This document shows, one piece after another, positions 8,700 to 17,499 of a stretch of DNA of 64,000 nucleotides. The notes below the pieces were generated by a model, which worked only from the letters and a program-made list of their open reading frames with translations, searched no databases and was not told the DNA's origin. The DNA is from Kitasatospora phosalacinea. GTDB lineage: Bacteria > Actinomycetota > Actinomycetes > Streptomycetales > Streptomycetaceae. Location of the stretch: NCBI RefSeq assembly GCF_000716545.1, contig NZ_JNWZ01000004.1, positions 1 to 64,000 on the forward strand, given 5' to 3'. A program made the translations under genes and the position numbers. Numbering within the stretch: position 1 is the stretch's first letter; each line of letters opens with the position of its first letter.

Positions 8700-8841
8700 G
8701 ACCGTCACACCCCGGTCACGGCCGCCGCCTCCTGTCCGTCTCGCTAAACTCGGCCCCCGGATCTTGTCCGACCCGACGAACCCGCCCCGACCTGCGCCGC
8801 CCGCCCCGGCACCCGCGCCCGCCCCGACGAAGGACCCGCCG

Positions 8842-10446
8842 ATGACCGGCCTCCCGCTCCGCCAACTGCTGATGTCGCTCGGCGAACCCCTGGTGGAGCT
8901 GCAGGCCGCGCCCGCCGGGCTGGACGTCCCGGTGCGGCACGTGTCGATCCTGGACCCGGAGGACCCGCCCACCGCGGCCCCGGGCGAACTCGTCCTGGCC
9001 ATCGGCGCCCGCGGCCGGGCCGCGCTGCCCGCGCTGCGCGCCGCCGGCCGGGCCAGGGCCGCCGCCGTCGCCGTGAAGCTGGACGGGCCGGGGCAGGCCG
9101 ACGCGCTGCGCGAGGCCGCCACCGAGGCCGGAGTGGCGCTGCTGTCGGTACGCCGGGAGACCCGCTGGGAGCACCTGGACTCGCTGGCCCGCACCCTGCT
9201 GTCCGGCGCGGAGGACCCCGAGGGCACCGTCGGCCCCGGCGCGCCCGCCACCGGCGACCTGTTCTCGCTGGCCCAGACCGTCGCCGTCCTCACCGGCGGC
9301 ATCGTCTCGATCGAGGACACCTCCAGCCGGGTGCTGGCGTACTCGCGCACCTCGGAGACCGACGAGGTGGACGACCTGCGCCGGCTGTCCATCCTGGGCC
9401 GGCAGGGCCCGGAGCCGTACCTCGCCAAGCTCCGCGAGTGGGGCGTCTTCTCGCACCTGCGCGGTTCCGAGGGCGCGATCGAGATCGCCGCCCACCCGGA
9501 GCTGGGCATCCGCCGCCGGCTGGCCATCGCGATCCGCTCCGGCGCGCAGCCGCTCGGGACGATCTGGGTGCAGGAGGGGTCCGCCCCGCTGGCCGGCACC
9601 GCCGAGCAGGCCCTGATCGGTGCCGCCCGGGTGGCGGCCGGCCAACTGGTCCGCCGCCGCAGGGAGTTGTCGGCCGACACCCGGCTCACCCAGACCCTGC
9701 TGACCGGCCTGCTGGAGGGCTCCACCGGCCCGCAGTCACTGGCCACCCACCTCGGCCTCGACCTGCGCCGCCCGGCCACCGTCCTCGCCTACGCCCCCGC
9801 CGCCACCGACGGCCGGGACGCCGAACTCTCCCGCGACGAGGTCACCGGCCTGATCTCGGTGCACACCGCCGCCCGGCACCGCGGCGCGCTGCTCGCCCCC
9901 GTCGACTCCCGGGTCTACGTCCTGCTGCCCGAACTCCCGCCCGGCCTGCCGCCGGCGACCCTGCGCGAGTGGACCCGGGAGACCGTGGACGCCGCCCGCG
10001 GCCACCTCTCCATCCCGCTGCGGGCCGCGATCGGCCCCACCGTCCCCGGCCTCGCGGACGTCCCCGCCTCCCGCGCCCAGGCCGACCGGATCCTCGACGC
10101 GATGGGCCGCGGCGGCGTCGTCCCGGACGTCGCCGCGCTCCAGGACGTCCAGGCCGAGGTGCTGGTCTCCGAGGTGCTCGCCCTGCTCCAGGACCGCCCC
10201 GAGCTCCGCGACCCCCGGCTGACCGCCCTCACCGCCTACGACGCCCGCCACCACACCCGCCTCGCCGAGTCCGTCCTCGCCTACCTCGACGCCCTCGGCG
10301 AGGTCCGCACCGCCGCGGACGCCCTGCACATCCACCCCAACACCCTCCGCTACCGGGTGAGGAGGGCCGAACGGCTCACCGGCCTCGACCTCTCCCAGCC
10401 CCAGCAGCGCCTGCTGGCCATGCTCCAACTCCGGCTTCCCGACTGA
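8842..10446 (+). CDS. PucR-family transcriptional regulator, likely of proline catabolism
   Basis: 534 residues. N-terminal PucR domain (about 1-120), a GGDEF/GAF-like middle, and a C-terminal PucR helix-turn-helix (about 470-534) with AADALHIHPNTLRYRVRRAE. Proteins of this build next to putB/pruA in actinobacteria are activators that respond to proline; that role is inferred from the divergent layout. Start ATG 8842 behind GAAGGA (8829-8834). The gene ends at a hairpin shared with the convergent phosphatase gene. Confidence 0.88.
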   Translation: MTGLPLRQLLMSLGEPLVELQAAPAGLDVPVRHVSILDPEDPPTAAPGELVLAIGARGRAALPALRAAGRARAAAVAVKLDGPGQADALREAATEAGVALLSVRRETRWEHLDSLARTLLSGAEDPEGTVGPGAPATGDLFSLAQTVAVLTGGIVSIEDTSSRVLAYSRTSETDEVDDLRRLSILGRQGPEPYLAKLREWGVFSHLRGSEGAIEIAAHPELGIRRRLAIAIRSGAQPLGTIWVQEGSAPLAGTAEQALIGAARVAAGQLVRRRRELSADTRLTQTLLTGLLEGSTGPQSLATHLGLDLRRPATVLAYAPAATDGRDAELSRDEVTGLISVHTAARHRGALLAPVDSRVYVLLPELPPGLPPATLREWTRETVDAARGHLSIPLRAAIGPTVPGLADVPASRAQADRILDAMGRGGVVPDVAALQDVQAEVLVSEVLALLQDRPELRDPRLTALTAYDARHHTRLAESVLAYLDALGEVRTAADALHIHPNTLRYRVRRAERLTGLDLSQPQQRLLAMLQLRLPD

Positions 10447-10469
10447 CGACCGGCGCCCCGCCGACGGCG

Positions 10470-10510
10470 GGGTCCGCCCGCGGGGAGCAGAACCCTCCCC
10501 GGGCGGACCC
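10470..10510. terminator. Hairpin between convergent PucR and PhoX-like genes
   Basis: Arms GGGTCCGCCC (10470-10479) plus GGGGAG (10482-10487) pair with CTCCCC (10495-10500) plus GGGCGGACCC (10501-10510), 16 bp with a 2-base bulge and a 7-base loop. Located between the stops at 10446 and 10528. Confidence 0.75.
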
Positions 10511-10527
10511 GACTACCGGTCGACGCG

Positions 10528-12009
10528 TCACATGCGGTGCCAGGGCCCCGTGATCGCCAGCATGATCCCCGGCTCCTGGATGTTCGCGAACAGCGTCCGC
10601 CCGTCGTGCGAGAAGGTCACGCCGGTGAACTCGCTGTACTCCGGCGCCTCCTCCGTCCCGTTGTTGAGCTCGTTGCGCGCCAGCGCGTACGTCCGCCCGT
10701 CCGTGGTGGTGCCGAACAGGTGCTGCAGGCCGTTGCCGTCCTCGGCGATGATCAGGCCGCCGTGGGGCGAGACGGTGATGTTGTCGGGGCCGTCGAAGTT
10801 GCCCTTGTCGGTCCAGACGTCCTCGTTGACGCCGAGGATGACCTTCAGGGTCAGCGTGCGCCGGGTCGGGTTGTAGAACCAGACCTGCCCGTCGTGCTGG
10901 AGCGGCGACTCCTCGCGGGCGAAGGAGGAGACGAAGTAGATGCCGTTGTCGCCCCACCACATGCCCTCGAGCTTGCGGGCCCGGGTGATCTCGCCGTCCT
11001 TGAACTGCTTGCGGATCGAGGTGGTGCGGGCGTCGCGGTCCTGGACCTTGACCCAGTCGGCGCCGTACGTGGTGCCGGGCTTGGTGGCCCGGGACAGGTC
11101 GTCGACCAGCTTGCCCTGCGCGTCGAAGGCCTTCAGCGCCTCCAGCGCGCCGGCGTCGGCGGCCAGGGTGCGCAGCTTGCCCTTGCCGTGCCGGAAGCCG
11201 GCCGGCGGGGTCCAGCGGTAGAGCAGGCCGTTGGGCTTGGACGCGTCCTCGGTCAGGTAGGCGTGGCCGCGCTTCTCGTCGATGACGACCGCCTCGTGCG
11301 CGAACCGGCCGAAGGCCTTGATCGGCTGCGGGTCACGGTTGGCGTCCTGGTCGTGCGGGTCGACCTCGAAGACGTAGCCGTGGTCCTTGGTGAAGCCGTT
11401 GGTGCCGGCCTTGTCCTCGGTCTCCTCGCAGGTCAGCCAGGTGTCCCACGGGGTGGCGCCGCCGGCGCAGTTGGTGGCGGTGCCGGCGATGCCGACCCAC
11501 TCGCGGACCTGGCGCCGGCCGTGGCCCTTGCCCTTGCCGTGGTCGTCGCCGCGGCCGTGGCCGGAGACCTCGACGACGGTGCAGCCGCCGGCCGCGGCCG
11601 GGTCGTAGACGTGGCCCTCCAGCAGCGGCACGGGGTGCGGCCACTTGGAGCGCGGGCCGGCCAGCTCGTGGTTGTTGACCAGCAGGGTCGCACCGTGGCG
11701 GCCCTCGAACGCGGCGGTGCCGTCGTGGTTGCTGGGGGTGGACTCGCCGGTGACCAGGGTGGTCTGGCCGGTCCGGGTGATGATCTCGTACGAGAAGCCC
11801 TTCGGCAGCGCCAGGACGCCCTCGGGGTCGGAGACCAGTTCGCCGTAGCCGACCGCGGTGTGGCCGCCCTTGGCGAGGGCGGCGTCCCCGCCCGCCGGGG
11901 CGGCGATCGCGCCGGGGGCGGTGGCGAGCACCTCGGCGCTGCCGGCGATCAGGACGCCTGCCCCGAGCACGGTCGAACGGTTCACGAAGTCCCGGCGGGA
12001 CAGCGACAT
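10528..12009 (-). CDS. PhoX-like secreted phosphatase (DUF839), Tat exported
   Basis: 493 residues. Starts with a Tat signal (SRRDFVNRS at residues 4-12, then a hydrophobic stretch and an Ala-rich cleavage region near 35-45). The mature part matches the PhoX/DUF839 beta-propeller: PKGFSYEIITRTGQ, NNHELAGP, GGATPWDTWLTCEET, HEAVVIDE, EGMWWGDNGIYFVSSF, DNITVSPHGGLIIAEDG. PhoX enzymes are Ca/Fe-dependent phosphomonoesterases. Odd: a Gly/His/Lys-rich insert (GHGRGDDHGKGKGHGRR) at about 155-172. Start ATG 12009 with GGAG 8 bases ahead; a GTG at 12018 is too close to it. A PHO box lies upstream, so expression should rise on phosphate limitation. Confidence 0.88.
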   Translation of the reverse strand: MSLSRRDFVNRSTVLGAGVLIAGSAEVLATAPGAIAAPAGGDAALAKGGHTAVGYGELVSDPEGVLALPKGFSYEIITRTGQTTLVTGESTPSNHDGTAAFEGRHGATLLVNNHELAGPRSKWPHPVPLLEGHVYDPAAAGGCTVVEVSGHGRGDDHGKGKGHGRRQVREWVGIAGTATNCAGGATPWDTWLTCEETEDKAGTNGFTKDHGYVFEVDPHDQDANRDPQPIKAFGRFAHEAVVIDEKRGHAYLTEDASKPNGLLYRWTPPAGFRHGKGKLRTLAADAGALEALKAFDAQGKLVDDLSRATKPGTTYGADWVKVQDRDARTTSIRKQFKDGEITRARKLEGMWWGDNGIYFVSSFAREESPLQHDGQVWFYNPTRRTLTLKVILGVNEDVWTDKGNFDGPDNITVSPHGGLIIAEDGNGLQHLFGTTTDGRTYALARNELNNGTEEAPEYSEFTGVTFSHDGRTLFANIQEPGIMLAITGPWHRM

Positions 12010-12063
12010 GGCGGTCACTCCTGAAGGAGAGGATGAGCTTCGGTGATCGACAGATTCCGGGCC

Positions 12064-12085
12064 GCACGTGAACCGCGCGTGAATC
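12064..12085 (-). promoter_or_regulatory. PHO box (PhoP direct repeats) upstream of the PhoX-like gene
   Basis: On the minus strand two contiguous 11-bp units read GATTCACGCGC and GGTTCACGTGC (12075-12085 and 12064-12074). This is the layout of the Streptomyces PhoP site, 11-bp direct-repeat units with a conserved TTCA core. It sits 55-76 bp upstream of the start codon of the predicted phosphatase. Confidence 0.78.
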
Positions 12086-12169
12086 GGACGCTGCGTCAGC
12101 GTGCCGATTTACCGACCATAGAACGTCCGATGACCATGCCTTTACCGCGCACCGCCCCGCCCCCGCCGC

Positions 12170-13282
12170 CTACCGCCGCGCCCGGTGCTGGGTCCGCTCG
12201 ACCCGCCACTGCTCCCAGGCGGTCAGCCAGGCGTCCTCGGTCCCGGACGGCAGCTCGGGCGTGCCCCCGGCCCACAGCCGCTCCCAGGCGCGCTGCGCGG
12301 GCAGGCTCGGCACCTCGCTGGCGAACGCCGTGTACCGGACGACCTCCTCCACGGCGGCCGCGCCCTCCGCGGTGCCGCTCACCCAATCCGCGTGGTGGGC
12401 CAGCCGGCTCAGGTGGTTGACCATCGAGGTGACCGCCTCGTCGGCCTCCTCGCGGGTCTCCGACGCCAGCCGCATCTGCTGCCGCACCGCCGTCTCCCAC
12501 TGGTTCTGCCGCTGCTCACCGCGCAGGTGCCGGGGCAGCCGGACGGAGCGCCCGGCCCGCAGCTGCGCGATCACGGCCACCGCCCGGGCGATCGCCTGCT
12601 CGACCAGTTCGCGGTGCGCCAGCAGGCCCAGCTCGGCCGGCTCCGGCTCCGGCTCGGCGGGCCGGCGGCCCGCCCGCAGCGCGGCGACCTGCCGCAGCAT
12701 CGCCGTCCGGCCGACGATGTACCGCTCGAAGTCGGAGATCCGGCGCAGTTCCACCGACCCGGGCAGCAGGCCGCGCCCGGTCACCGTCACCGTGGTGACG
12801 CCGACCCGCAGCCGGCCCGCCCACACGGTGCCGTGCCCGGTCGCGGCCCGCGAGTCCTCGTGGACCTGCACCGGGTGCGGCTCGCCGTCCACCGTGATCC
12901 ACTCGCGCAGCACCCGCACGCCCCCGGCGGTGTCGCCCTCGTCGACCCCCAGGTGCTCGTAGACCCGGTCGCGCTCGTCCTCGACCACGTCCTCCAGGTC
13001 GGGCAGCAGGGCGGTCGCTTCGGCCCCGGCCCAGTGGGTGCGGACCGTCACGTACGGTCCGTGCACCGAGCTCCAGTCGCCCGAGCGGACCTCCACCGAC
13101 TCCAGCTCGCCGTTGGCGATCCCGTACTCGGCCAGCACGTCCCAGCCCGGCACCTCGCCGGCCCCGTGCACCCAGCCGAACACCGGGAACCCCGCGCCCG
13201 CCAGCACCTGCCGGCCGTGCGCCTCCTGATCCGAGTACACCGCTTCGAGGTCCCAAGCCCCGCCCGTGCGCTGCCACTTCAT
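12170..13282 (-). CDS. Conserved protein of unknown function
   Basis: 370 residues, acidic, no signal peptide or membrane segment. I do not recognise a named family. The first ~210 residues are beta-rich with many Gly/Val turns (FPVFGWVHGAGEVPGWD, RLRVGVTTVTVTG); residues ~210-370 are mostly helical with Arg/Glu/Gln heptad-like stretches (HRELVEQAIARAVAVIAQLR, ETREEADEAVTSMVNHLSRLAHHADW), possibly a coiled coil. Start taken at ATG 13282 (MKWQRTGG), which has GAGGG directly adjacent; a GTG four codons upstream is an alternative. It lies 101 bp downstream of another unknown gene on the same strand, so they may be co-transcribed. Confidence 0.8.
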   Translation of the reverse strand: MKWQRTGGAWDLEAVYSDQEAHGRQVLAGAGFPVFGWVHGAGEVPGWDVLAEYGIANGELESVEVRSGDWSSVHGPYVTVRTHWAGAEATALLPDLEDVVEDERDRVYEHLGVDEGDTAGGVRVLREWITVDGEPHPVQVHEDSRAATGHGTVWAGRLRVGVTTVTVTGRGLLPGSVELRRISDFERYIVGRTAMLRQVAALRAGRRPAEPEPEPAELGLLAHRELVEQAIARAVAVIAQLRAGRSVRLPRHLRGEQRQNQWETAVRQQMRLASETREEADEAVTSMVNHLSRLAHHADWVSGTAEGAAAVEEVVRYTAFASEVPSLPAQRAWERLWAGGTPELPSGTEDAWLTAWEQWRVERTQHRARR

Positions 13283-13383
13283 CCCTCGCCGCACCCCCGG
13301 CCGCTCGCCACTCCAACGCCGCCTTACCTTACGGCCCAGCGAACCTGTCGAGCCATCAGGTGGGCGCGGCCGGGCCTCCTCCC

Positions 13384-14985
13384 CTACCCTTGCGCCCGCA
13401 GCGAGCGGGCCTTGACCGCGGCGCGCCTGGCCTCCTTGGCGACCTTGCGGTCCAGGTGCAGTTCGCCGACCGCGTCCAGCACCTCCACCGTCATGGGGTG
13501 CGGCACCCGCCAGAGCTCGCCGAAGTAGCTGGCCGGGTTGTCGGTGACCGGCAGGTCGGCGACCAGTGACTGGAGCCGGCCGCCGCCCTCGCCGGCGGTG
13601 AGCAGCATGACGGCGGCCATCGAGTCGACCACCCGCCAGAGCGCGACCTCCCGCTCGGCCGCGGGAACGTCCGCGCCGCGGGCGCGCAGCCACTCGCGGG
13701 CCAGGCCGCCCAGCTCGGGGTCGTCGACGGCCTCCAGCACCGCGGGCACGGCCTCCTCGCCGATCTCGCCGAGGCCGAGCACGCAGTAGTAGCGGCGGAC
13801 GGGCGACTGCGCGTCGCGGCCGCGGGCACCGGCCAGCAGCTCGCGGGCGGCGTCCTGCGGGGCCCGGGCGGCGGCCCAGGCCTTGAGCTCGGGTTCGGCG
13901 AACAGCTGGGCGCTCTCGGCGAGGGAGCGCAGCAGCTCGGCCCCGTCCTGGTCGGCGAGGTCGCCGACGAGCGGGGCGTCGTAGCCCTCGGCGAGCAGCC
14001 ACTCGCGCACCGCGTACTGCCCGAGCGGGGTGAGCCGGACGGTGCCGAAGCGGGCGGCGTCCTCGTCGGTGAGCGGCCGGTCGGTGTCCACCGGTTCGGC
14101 CGCCTCCGCGCCCTCCGCGCCCTCCTCGCCCTCCTCGAACAGGTCGGGGTCGATCGGGCGGTGTTCGAGCAGGCCGAGTTCGGCGAGGTCGCCGAGCATC
14201 GGGTCGAGGACGACCATCAGGTCGGTGATCTCGCCGAGCATCTCCTCGTCCGGCTCCTGCCCGTCGGGGACGACCAGCAGCGCGGCCAGCACGCCCAGCG
14301 GGACGGTCTCGGCGCCGGGCTCGGCGAACGCGGTGGTCTCGTACAGGACGTGCAGCGCCTCGTCGAGGATCTCGGCGGCCTGCTCGCGGGCGTCCTCGAC
14401 CTCGGCCAGGGCCTCGGGATCGTCGCTCGCGCCGCCCTCGACCACCTCGGGGTCGACCGACTCGGCCTCGGCGGCCAGCTCGCGCACCAGCTCCGCGGCC
14501 TCGAACCACAGGCCCAGGACGGCGGCGGGCTCGCCGGCCTCGATCGCGTCCAGGTCGGGGCCGGGGATGGCGACGTGCGCGCCGTCGTCGGTGGTGCCGG
14601 TCTCCACCAGGTCGAGGTCGCAGGCCAGTGCCCAGGCCCGCATCGCCTCGACCACGTCGCCCTCGTCCGGGTCCTCGGCGCCGAGCATCCGGGCGGCCCG
14701 GACGCGGTCGTCCTCGCCGAGGTCGCCGTGCTCGTCGACCTCGCGGTGCGGGGCGATCCAGCGGGCCAGCGCGACGACCTTGGAGATCAGCGGGACGGCG
14801 AGCGCGGCGGCGGCCAGCTCGGCGTCCTCGGGGAGGGCGATCGGCGGGATCAGGACGGCCGTGTCGTCCGGGTCCTCGTCGCCGCTCTGCGCGCCGTACA
14901 GGTCGGCGAGGTCGTAGTCGGCGGGCAGCAGGCCTTCGGTCTCGGACGGCTGCTGGTCAGGGGTGTTACGGCTACGTCCGGCCAT
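13384..14985 (-). CDS. Conserved acidic protein of unknown function, HEAT-like C-terminal part
   Basis: 533 residues, strongly acidic (long Asp/Glu runs in the first 350 residues), cytosolic. Residues ~390-470 have HEAT-like helical pairs (RRYYCVLGLGEIGEEAVPAV, LEAVDDPELGGLAREWLRAR), suggesting a protein-binding scaffold; the C-terminus is basic (VAKEARRAAVKARSLRAQG). No catalytic motif seen. Start ATG 14985 with GGGAGAA about 8 bases upstream. Divergent from the MFS gene at 15365 across a 379-bp gap and followed by the 370-residue unknown gene. Confidence 0.8.
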   Translation of the reverse strand: MAGRSRNTPDQQPSETEGLLPADYDLADLYGAQSGDEDPDDTAVLIPPIALPEDAELAAAALAVPLISKVVALARWIAPHREVDEHGDLGEDDRVRAARMLGAEDPDEGDVVEAMRAWALACDLDLVETGTTDDGAHVAIPGPDLDAIEAGEPAAVLGLWFEAAELVRELAAEAESVDPEVVEGGASDDPEALAEVEDAREQAAEILDEALHVLYETTAFAEPGAETVPLGVLAALLVVPDGQEPDEEMLGEITDLMVVLDPMLGDLAELGLLEHRPIDPDLFEEGEEGAEGAEAAEPVDTDRPLTDEDAARFGTVRLTPLGQYAVREWLLAEGYDAPLVGDLADQDGAELLRSLAESAQLFAEPELKAWAAARAPQDAARELLAGARGRDAQSPVRRYYCVLGLGEIGEEAVPAVLEAVDDPELGGLAREWLRARGADVPAAEREVALWRVVDSMAAVMLLTAGEGGGRLQSLVADLPVTDNPASYFGELWRVPHPMTVEVLDAVGELHLDRKVAKEARRAAVKARSLRAQG

Positions 14986-15364
14986 CGCGCGCGTTCTCCC
15001 GGGTGCGTCGCAGGGCACCGCCGTCCGGTGGGCGGCCCGCCCGGGGGGCGGCGGACGCGGGGAGCGGCGGCGCGGGCCGTGCGTGTCGGCCCGTCAACCC
15101 AGCGTATCGGCCGCCAGGAAGGAACGCCTGAGCTGCGGTGTCGTCCGCCCGAACGAGTGGGGCGGTGCGTCCGAACGAGTGTCCGCCGGGACGTATCCTT
15201 CGGTGGGCGACGCGCACCACCCCCGCGCGCACGCCCCGGGACCCGGAGCGACGGCGCTCCGCGCTCCACGTACCACGTGCACACCCGCACCGTCCGGTCC
15301 GCGCCGCCGCACCCCTGGCCCGGCCGTGCCCGACGGCGCCCGGCCACCCCAGGAGACCCCTGCC
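14986..15364. other. 379-bp divergent intergenic region with an 11-bp direct repeat
   Basis: Separates the acidic unknown gene (minus) from the MFS gene (plus). It contains the direct repeat listed at 15149-15181 and otherwise C/G-rich DNA with no small open frame that has a ribosome site. The MFS ribosome site AGGAGA is at 15351-15356. Confidence 0.6.
15149..15181 (+). promoter_or_regulatory. Direct repeat CCGAACGAGTG, candidate regulator site
   Basis: CCGAACGAGTG occurs at 15149-15159 and 15171-15181, 22 bp apart (two helical turns). It lies about 185-215 bp upstream of the MFS start and about 165 bp upstream of the divergent gene. Same-face spacing suggests a protein site; the regulator is unknown. 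Confidence 0.4.
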
Positions 15365-16690
15365 ATGGCGGACCTCTCCCCCGCCGGCCCCGGCCTGAGC
15401 ACCGCTCAGTACGCCGGCCGCCGACTGTCGGAGGCCCTGCTTCCGCTGGAACTCGCGCCCCGCAAGCAGCTCCAGCTCGCCGCGATCAGCCGCTGGAACG
15501 CACTGCGCGGCATCCGCGTCGGCCTGGTGGCCGCCGCCCTGCTGCTGATGCTGGTCGGCGCGAACCTCGCCACCCCGCTCTACCCGGTGCTCCAGCAGCG
15601 CTTGGGCCTGAACCCGCTGGACACCACGGTCCTGTTCACGGTCTACGTGTTCGCGCTGGTCCCGGTGCTGGCCGCGGTCGGCCACTGGTCGGACCACCTC
15701 GGGCGGCGCGCCCTGATCCTGCCCGCGGTGGCGCTGGCCGCCGCCGGGGACGCGGTGTTCGCCACCGCCGGCTCGTTCTGGCAGCTGGCCGCCGGACGGG
15801 CCGTGCAGGGCATCGCGGTCGGCCTGTCCACCGGCGCGGCGGGCGCCGCCCTCGGCGACCTGCTGCCGGACCGGCCCACGCTGGCCGCCAAGCTCACCCT
15901 GGCCTGCTCGGCGGGCGGCGTCGCGCTCGGCCCGCTGGTCGGCGCCGCGCTCACCAGCGACGCGAAGCCGCTGCTCGGCCCGTTCCTGCCGCACGCCGTC
16001 GCGCTGCTCGCGCTGTGCGTGCCGCTGGCCCTGGTGCACCCGCGGATGCCCGGCTCGGTGCGTCCCCCGGCCTCCCCGCCGCGCGTCACCACCCCCGCCC
16101 ACCTGCGGCCCCGGCGGCTGCGGCTGCCGCGCACCGGGCGCCGCGAGTTCCTGCTCGCGGCCGCCGCGGGCTTCGTCTCGTACGCGGTCTTCGGCGTCTA
16201 CCTGGCGCTCGCCCCGGCGTTCTCCGCCTCCCTGCTGCACACCCGCTCCCCGATGGCGGGCGCGGCCGTCGCCGCCCTGCTGCTGGGCTCCTCGGCGGCC
16301 GCCCAACTGCTCGTCCCGCCGACCTCCGACCGGGTGGTGGTCGCCGCCGGCCTGGTCGGCCTGGGCGCGGGCCTGGGCCTGCTGACCGCGGCCGCCGCCA
16401 CCGGCACCCCGGCGCTGCTGTTCGTCGGCAGCGTGCTGGCCGGCGTCAGCCAGGGCGTCGCCTTCCGCTCGCTGTTCACCGCCGCCGTCGCCGCCCTCGA
16501 CCCGGCCCGGCGCGGCAGCGAGCTCTCCGCCCTCTGGGTGGTCGTCTACCTGGGCTCCTCCGCCCCGATCATCGCCGTCGGCGCCCTGGTCCGCGCCTAC
16601 GGCCTGCTCCCCGCCGTCACCGCCTTCGCCCTGGCCGCCGCCCTCGCCGCCCTCGCCCTGGCGGCGACCGTGCTGCGCCGCCCCCGCTGA
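15365..16690 (+). CDS. Major facilitator superfamily transporter
   Basis: 441 residues with about 12 hydrophobic helices (first at ~50-72). The MFS motif A region between helices 2 and 3 reads GHWSDHLGRRALIL, and helix 4 starts AAGRAVQGIAVGL. A basic cytosolic loop (HLRPRRLRLPRTGRRE) splits the two six-helix halves. The drug:proton antiporter (DHA1) style suggests small-molecule export; the substrate cannot be read from sequence. The ~48-residue N-terminal extension before helix 1 is longer than usual. Start ATG 15365 with AGGAGA 8 bases ahead. Confidence 0.88.
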   Translation: MADLSPAGPGLSTAQYAGRRLSEALLPLELAPRKQLQLAAISRWNALRGIRVGLVAAALLLMLVGANLATPLYPVLQQRLGLNPLDTTVLFTVYVFALVPVLAAVGHWSDHLGRRALILPAVALAAAGDAVFATAGSFWQLAAGRAVQGIAVGLSTGAAGAALGDLLPDRPTLAAKLTLACSAGGVALGPLVGAALTSDAKPLLGPFLPHAVALLALCVPLALVHPRMPGSVRPPASPPRVTTPAHLRPRRLRLPRTGRREFLLAAAAGFVSYAVFGVYLALAPAFSASLLHTRSPMAGAAVAALLLGSSAAAQLLVPPTSDRVVVAAGLVGLGAGLGLLTAAAATGTPALLFVGSVLAGVSQGVAFRSLFTAAVAALDPARRGSELSALWVVVYLGSSAPIIAVGALVRAYGLLPAVTAFALAAALAALALAATVLRRPR

Positions 16691-16779
16691 CCCCCGCCCG
16701 CCCGGGGTGCGCGGCCGGACGGCCGACCGGGCCGGACGACGGCGGAACGCCGTTCCGGCGCGCCCCGGCCGTTCACCCG

Positions 16780-17403
16780 TCAGTGGCGGAAGCCGGGTTG
16801 ACGCCAGGCCGGATCCCCCGGCCGCCCCTGCCGCGGGGCGTCACCCACCGCGTGGCGGGGTTCGAGGAGCAGCCCCAGCGCGGAGTCGGCGATCTCCAGC
16901 GCCGCGCCGCCGTCCGCGCCCAGGACGCCGCCCGGCGGGGCGGCGGGCGGGCCGGCGGGCGGGGCCGGGCTCGCCGCCCCGGCGGGCGGGTCGGCGGTCG
17001 CGGCGGTGACCGTTGCGGTCGCGGCGGGGCGGGGACGGGTACCGGTCCGCTTCCCGGCCGGAGCCGGGGCCGCCACCGGAGCCGGGGCCGACGCGGCGGG
17101 CGGCCCCGGAGCCACCGGCGCAGCCGGAACGTCCGCAGCGGGCGGCCCCTCCGGCGCGGCGGAGCCGGTGGCCGCCGGGGCCCCGGTCGCGGCGGCCGCC
17201 ACCGCCGGATCACCGCCCGTCCCGCCGCCCGCACCGCCCGCACCGCCCAGGCCGGCCACGGCCGCGCCGCCCCCGCCGATCAGGGCGACCGCCCCGGCCA
17301 CCGCCCCGGCGATCCGCAGCCGCCCGCGCCGCCGCTGCGCGCGCTCGTGCCGCTCGGCCAGCGCGGCCCAGTCCGGCCGCCCGCCGCCTGCCCCGAAACC
17401 CAT
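16780..17403 (-). CDS. Small membrane-anchored Ala/Pro-rich protein of unknown function
   Basis: 207 residues: a short cytosolic N-terminus (DWAALAERHERAQRRRGRL), one transmembrane helix at about 30-52, then an Ala/Pro/Gly-rich low-complexity tail that would lie outside the cell. No domain recognised. The charged start and helix look like real coding sequence, but the low-complexity tail has open frames on several strands, so the call is moderate. No strong ribosome site precedes ATG 17403. It lies downstream of the suf terminator. Confidence 0.55.
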   Translation of the reverse strand: MGFGAGGGRPDWAALAERHERAQRRRGRLRIAGAVAGAVALIGGGGAAVAGLGGAGGAGGGTGGDPAVAAAATGAPAATGSAAPEGPPAADVPAAPVAPGPPAASAPAPVAAPAPAGKRTGTRPRPAATATVTAATADPPAGAASPAPPAGPPAAPPGGVLGADGGAALEIADSALGLLLEPRHAVGDAPRQGRPGDPAWRQPGFRH

Positions 17404-17442
17404 GGCCCCGCAGTGTAGTTCGGCCCGGAACCACGGAACTCA

Positions 17443-17484
17443 CGACGAAGGGGCGGGAACCCGGAGGTTCCCGCCCCTTCGTCG
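17443..17484 (-). terminator. Terminator of the suf operon
   Basis: Perfect 19-bp stem (17443-17461 and 17466-17484) with the 4-base loop CGGA, ending 16 bases past the sufT stop. One of the strongest hairpins in the window; it separates suf from the Ala/Pro protein gene. Confidence 0.9.
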
Positions 17485-17499
17485 ACCGCTACCGGCCGC

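Noticed and set aside
16743..16757. CGGAACG-C-CGTTCCG as a terminator after the MFS gene
   Set aside because: Only a 7-bp stem with a one-base loop, sterically poor, and competing pairings nearby; not strong enough to list.
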